28,510 bases of DNA. It comes from CAZTAR01 sp043813895 (lineage in GTDB: Bacteria > Planctomycetota > Phycisphaerae > UBA1845 > UTPLA1). Below, piece by piece: positions 25,848-28,510 of the stretch. Every line of letters begins with the position of its first letter. The first letter of the stretch is position 1. A program made the position numbers and the translations under genes. The notes under the pieces are model-generated. The model was not told the DNA's origin and searched no databases. It saw nothing but the letters and a program-made list of their open reading frames with translations. The stretch covers positions 1 through 28,510 of the forward strand of contig JBDRKQ010000198.1 in NCBI GenBank assembly GCA_043813895.1. The letters run 5' to 3'.

Positions 25848-27943
25848 CCGCCGCTTGTGGTCGGCACCGTGCGGAAACGTATTGCCGTTCCGCCGCCCGG
25901 CGCCAGCCTGAGCGGCAGCTTCATCGAGGACTTCACCGGCATCCGCTCTATCCTGATTGCGTAGGGGTTTGTCTCCCAGTCAGCCTTGTCCCCGTCGCAG
26001 TAGATCTCGGCGATGTATTCGCGCCCCGGGCTTAAGAAACTCAGGTCGGCCGTAAGCACTCGCCCGTGCTCATCCGTGATGCTGCCGAGGTACCAGTCGT
26101 CGCTGTGCCTGTCCCTGCGGACGATCGTCACGTAATCACCAATGCGGGCGTGGAGAACCTCGGTCTCCTCCCAGTCGGTCGGCACATCCTTGATGAACTG
26201 GAACGGTTCCGGCTTGGCATCGTAGTTTCGCGGAAGGTCGGCCGCCATCTGCAACGGGCTGTAGAGAACGACGTACAGCGCCAACTGCTTTGCCAAGGTC
26301 GTGCTGACGCGGTTGTCTCCCTGGTGCCCCTCAAACAGCAAATCAAAAATCCCCGGCGTGAAATCCATCGGGCCTGCGAGCAGACGTGTGAACGGTAGAA
26401 TCGTCGTGTGGTCGGGGTGGTTTCGCTCCGCCCCGCCCCACGCGTTGAACTCTTGCCCGCAAGCGCCCTCGCGCGACAGCATGTTCGGATACGTGCGCCG
26501 GATTCCTGTCGGCTTAATCGGCTCATGCACGTTCAGCATCACGCGATGGCGGGCGGCCGTTTCAAGGACCTTGCGGTAGTGGCGGACCATGAACTGGCCG
26601 TGGTGCGTCTCCAAATGTACCTTTCCACTCTCATCAGTGCGCCTAATATTCCGGCCCCACCCGACATAACCGCTCTTCACTGCGCGAATCCCCAACCGTT
26701 CGCACAGCGCGTACGCATCCTCCAACTGGCGCTCGTAGTTCTCCACGGCTGCGCCGGTCTCGTGATGGCCGATCAGGTACACCCCACGGGCCTGTGCATA
26801 CTTGGCGAGCAATTCAAGGTCATAATCCGGATACGGCTTCGTGAAGCTGAACAGCTCACCGTTCTTGGCCCAATCCCCGTCCCAACCGATGTTCCAACCC
26901 TCAACCAACACCCCGTCGAATCCATGCTTGGCGGCAAAGTCGATATAGCGTTTGGTGTTCTCCGTCGTGGCGCCGTGGCGATCGCCGGATCCCCAGGTCG
27001 AGATTCCCAGGTGCATCTCCCACCAGATCCCGACGTACTTGCCGGGCTTGATCCACGACACATCCGCGAGCTTGTTCGGTTCGTTGAGGTTGAGAATCAG
27101 GTAGTTGTCAATCAGCGCGCCCGGTGTGTCCGCAATCTGGATTGTACGCCACGGGCTGCGCAGCGGCGTAGCGCCGCGGACCTTGATGCCGTCCGACCAC
27201 GCAACCAGGTCCACGTCAAACGTATTCCCGTCCTTGCGCCAGAGAACCATACTTGCATAGTCCGTCAGCGCCGCCTCATGAATGCTCAGGTACAATCCGT
27301 CATTTGTCTCGAACGTAATCGGTGTATGCACTTTCTCCGTCTTGCTCATCGGCGAGTCTGTGTAGCGATGCTCATAGCGATTGCCGGCGTACGCCGGAAT
27401 CCACCAAGCCCGGTGATCGTCGGTCATCGCAAACTGCGTCAGTTCGTCTGCGATTTCGACCTCCTTCAACTCCGGGTGGCCCGGGATTTCGTAGCGGAAT
27501 CCCACGCCGTCGTCGAAGACGCGGAAGATGATGTTGAGCCGGCGCGGCTCTTCGTCAGCGGCTTTCAGCGCGATACGCAGCTCGTTGTGATGGTCGCGGA
27601 TTCGGGCCTGTTCGCCCCAGACTTGCGTCCACGTCTCGTCCACGGAGGACCGGGTCACCAAGTCAACGATGAACCCGCGTGCAAGCGAAGGTCCGCCGGC
27701 CAGCTCGAAGCCAAGCTTCGACGGCGCGATCACGGTCCGTCCGAACCGCGCGACCTCGTAGATCGGCGCGCCACCCTGCAACCGGAAGATGACTTTCAGT
27801 ACGCGATTTGGCGACTCGACCTCGATCGGCTTTGCGCTCGACGTGTCGGCCTTGCACAAGCTAGGCAGCACGACAATCGCGGCGAGGAGGCATGTCGCGA
27901 AACGTGAGGCACTCGAGCACGGGCGCAGCATGTAAGGGGGCAT
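25844..27943 (-). CDS. Exported GH97 alpha-glucosidase (SusB-like)
   Basis: A 699-residue enzyme with an N-terminal signal region (hydrophobic stretch at about 14-30, ending LPSLCKADT). The N-terminal beta-sandwich (about 38-290) and (beta/alpha)8 barrel are typical of glycoside hydrolase family 97. Key motifs are VLVEGWNIGWDGDW (345-358), GHHETG with E395, NVHEPIKPTG with E474, and GQEFN with E498. The 24-residue step from E474 to E498 equals the step between the base E508 and acid E532 that I recall for SusB. This supports an inverting alpha-glucosidase, not a retaining GH97. It would release glucose from maltooligosaccharides in the periplasm or at the surface. I chose the ATG at 27943 for GGAG upstream; the frame opens to 28057. 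It converges on the transporter operon. Confidence 0.91.
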   Translation of the reverse strand: MPPYMLRPCSSASRFATCLLAAIVVLPSLCKADTSSAKPIEVESPNRVLKVIFRLQGGAPIYEVARFGRTVIAPSKLGFELAGGPSLARGFIVDLVTRSSVDETWTQVWGEQARIRDHHNELRIALKAADEEPRRLNIIFRVFDDGVGFRYEIPGHPELKEVEIADELTQFAMTDDHRAWWIPAYAGNRYEHRYTDSPMSKTEKVHTPITFETNDGLYLSIHEAALTDYASMVLWRKDGNTFDVDLVAWSDGIKVRGATPLRSPWRTIQIADTPGALIDNYLILNLNEPNKLADVSWIKPGKYVGIWWEMHLGISTWGSGDRHGATTENTKRYIDFAAKHGFDGVLVEGWNIGWDGDWAKNGELFSFTKPYPDYDLELLAKYAQARGVYLIGHHETGAAVENYERQLEDAYALCERLGIRAVKSGYVGWGRNIRRTDESGKVHLETHHGQFMVRHYRKVLETAARHRVMLNVHEPIKPTGIRRTYPNMLSREGACGQEFNAWGGAERNHPDHTTILPFTRLLAGPMDFTPGIFDLLFEGHQGDNRVSTTLAKQLALYVVLYSPLQMAADLPRNYDAKPEPFQFIKDVPTDWEETEVLHARIGDYVTIVRRDRHSDDWYLGSITDEHGRVLTADLSFLSPGREYIAEIYCDGDKADWETNPYAIRIERMPVKSSMKLPLRLAPGGGTAIRFRTVPTTSGG

Positions 27944-28057
27944 CGTTGCTCTTCTCCATTCTCGTAGGTGTGGCGTTGCGCAAGCCCGCATGATAGCTCG
28001 CACGTCGCCTGGCCACGAGTGAGAATCGTCCGTCAAGACGCGACTTGAGGGGACCAA

Positions 28058-28251
28058 GTGGCCTGGGAATCAGGTCACAGGGGGCGGGAAGGGAATAGCG
28101 CGTCGGGCGTAGTGCCGTCACGTCTCGCCGGAGCGGGACAGGTCTCACCGCTCACTTCGAAGGCAATGTGCTTCCGCGCGGTCCCAATGCGTCGAGGCCG
28201 CACGAAAGCATGGCGGGCCGCGGGTGCGTGTTGAGCCGCAGCGACCGACCC
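28058..28251. other. Intergenic region, nothing recognised
   Basis: This short stretch lies between the upstream end of the GH97 open frame and the chimeric transposase fragment. I see no gene, operator copy or inverted repeat that would mark the end of an insertion sequence. Confidence 0.4.
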
Positions 28252-28510
28252 TTATTCACCGATCAGGACCCACACGAACTCCTGAACATCACGGCCGTTT
28301 ACTTCACCGTCCTGGTTGAGGTCGATCGCCTCGGCATCCTTGTGTGCGGACAGATTGTCCATCACCACAATGTCGCCCGGCCGAAGCGTTGGCAACAGGA
28401 CGTGCCGCACATATTCCCGGAACACTTCGCCCGTGGTCGCACCCTCGATGGCCATGCAGGCGGTGCGGCCATCCAGTCGAACAGACGAGATCATCGTCGT
28501 CGTACACCAG
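28252..28510 (-). pseudogene. IS630-type transposase fragment fused to a half dockerin domain
   Basis: The frame runs off the right edge of the window, so its 5' part is missing here. Visible residues before the internal Met at 28494 read WCTTT, as in IS630-family transposases. RLDGRTACMAIEGATTGEVF and LLPTLRPGDIVVMDNLSAHK follow, the latter holding the second catalytic Asp of the DDE domain. Instead of the usual continuation to YLPPYSPDLNPIE and the final Glu, the frame passes at about 28326 into IDLNQDGEVNGRDVQEF and ends at TAA 28252-28254. That tail is a dockerin-type EF-hand loop, very like DMNQDGSANGDDIQLF of the two-module secreted protein. Without the last catalytic residue it cannot transpose. 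It is most likely a recombination or insertion scar. Confidence 0.82.

Overview
This is a GC-rich bacterial segment that looks like a planctomycete, probably Phycisphaerae-like. That is an inference from style, not from a marker gene. The signs are several secreted enzymes ending in dockerin-like EF-hand repeats, a PEP-CTERM protein, a type IV pilin-like protein with a variant of the H-X9-DG motif, and a PilZ-REC-HPt protein.

Layout. Positions 1-4616 hold general genes: a membrane-anchored LolA-like protein (+), glucosamine-6-phosphate synthase glmS (-) and a PilZ/receiver/HPt-like regulator (+). Positions 4739-28000 form a dedicated alpha-glucan (starch/glycogen/maltodextrin) locus. On the minus strand lie a secreted GH57 enzyme with a CBM25-like module, a PEP-CTERM protein with two small beta-sandwich repeats, a secreted GH13 amylase, a secreted protein made of two copies of one module, a pilin-like protein and a GH97 alpha-glucosidase. 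On the plus strand lie an alpha-glucan phosphorylase and the run lacI - GH13 (neopullulanase-like) - binding protein/permease fusion - malG-type permease. The right edge holds a truncated IS630-type transposase fused in frame to half a dockerin domain.

How it works together (inference). The GH57, GH13 and GH97 enzymes would cut alpha-glucans outside the cytoplasm. The oligosaccharides would enter through the tethered binding protein/permease pair, whose ATPase is not in the window, and be phosphorolysed by the glucan phosphorylase. A LacI-family regulator sits in the middle. I find three copies of one palindrome (TAGTAAAACATTTTACTA and two variants), and each lies on or next to a sigma70-like promoter. 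They precede the GH57 gene (shared with divergent glgP), the PEP-CTERM gene, and the pilin-like gene (shared with lacI). This gives a small, testable regulon.

The most unusual structural feature is a set of three intergenic elements (19-72, 25604-25663, 25756-25809). Each consists of two hairpins enclosed by a short stem, and each sits inside the loop of a longer locus-specific inverted repeat, as if a palindromic element had repeatedly inserted into terminator loops. I saw no tRNA, rRNA, CRISPR array or complete insertion sequence.
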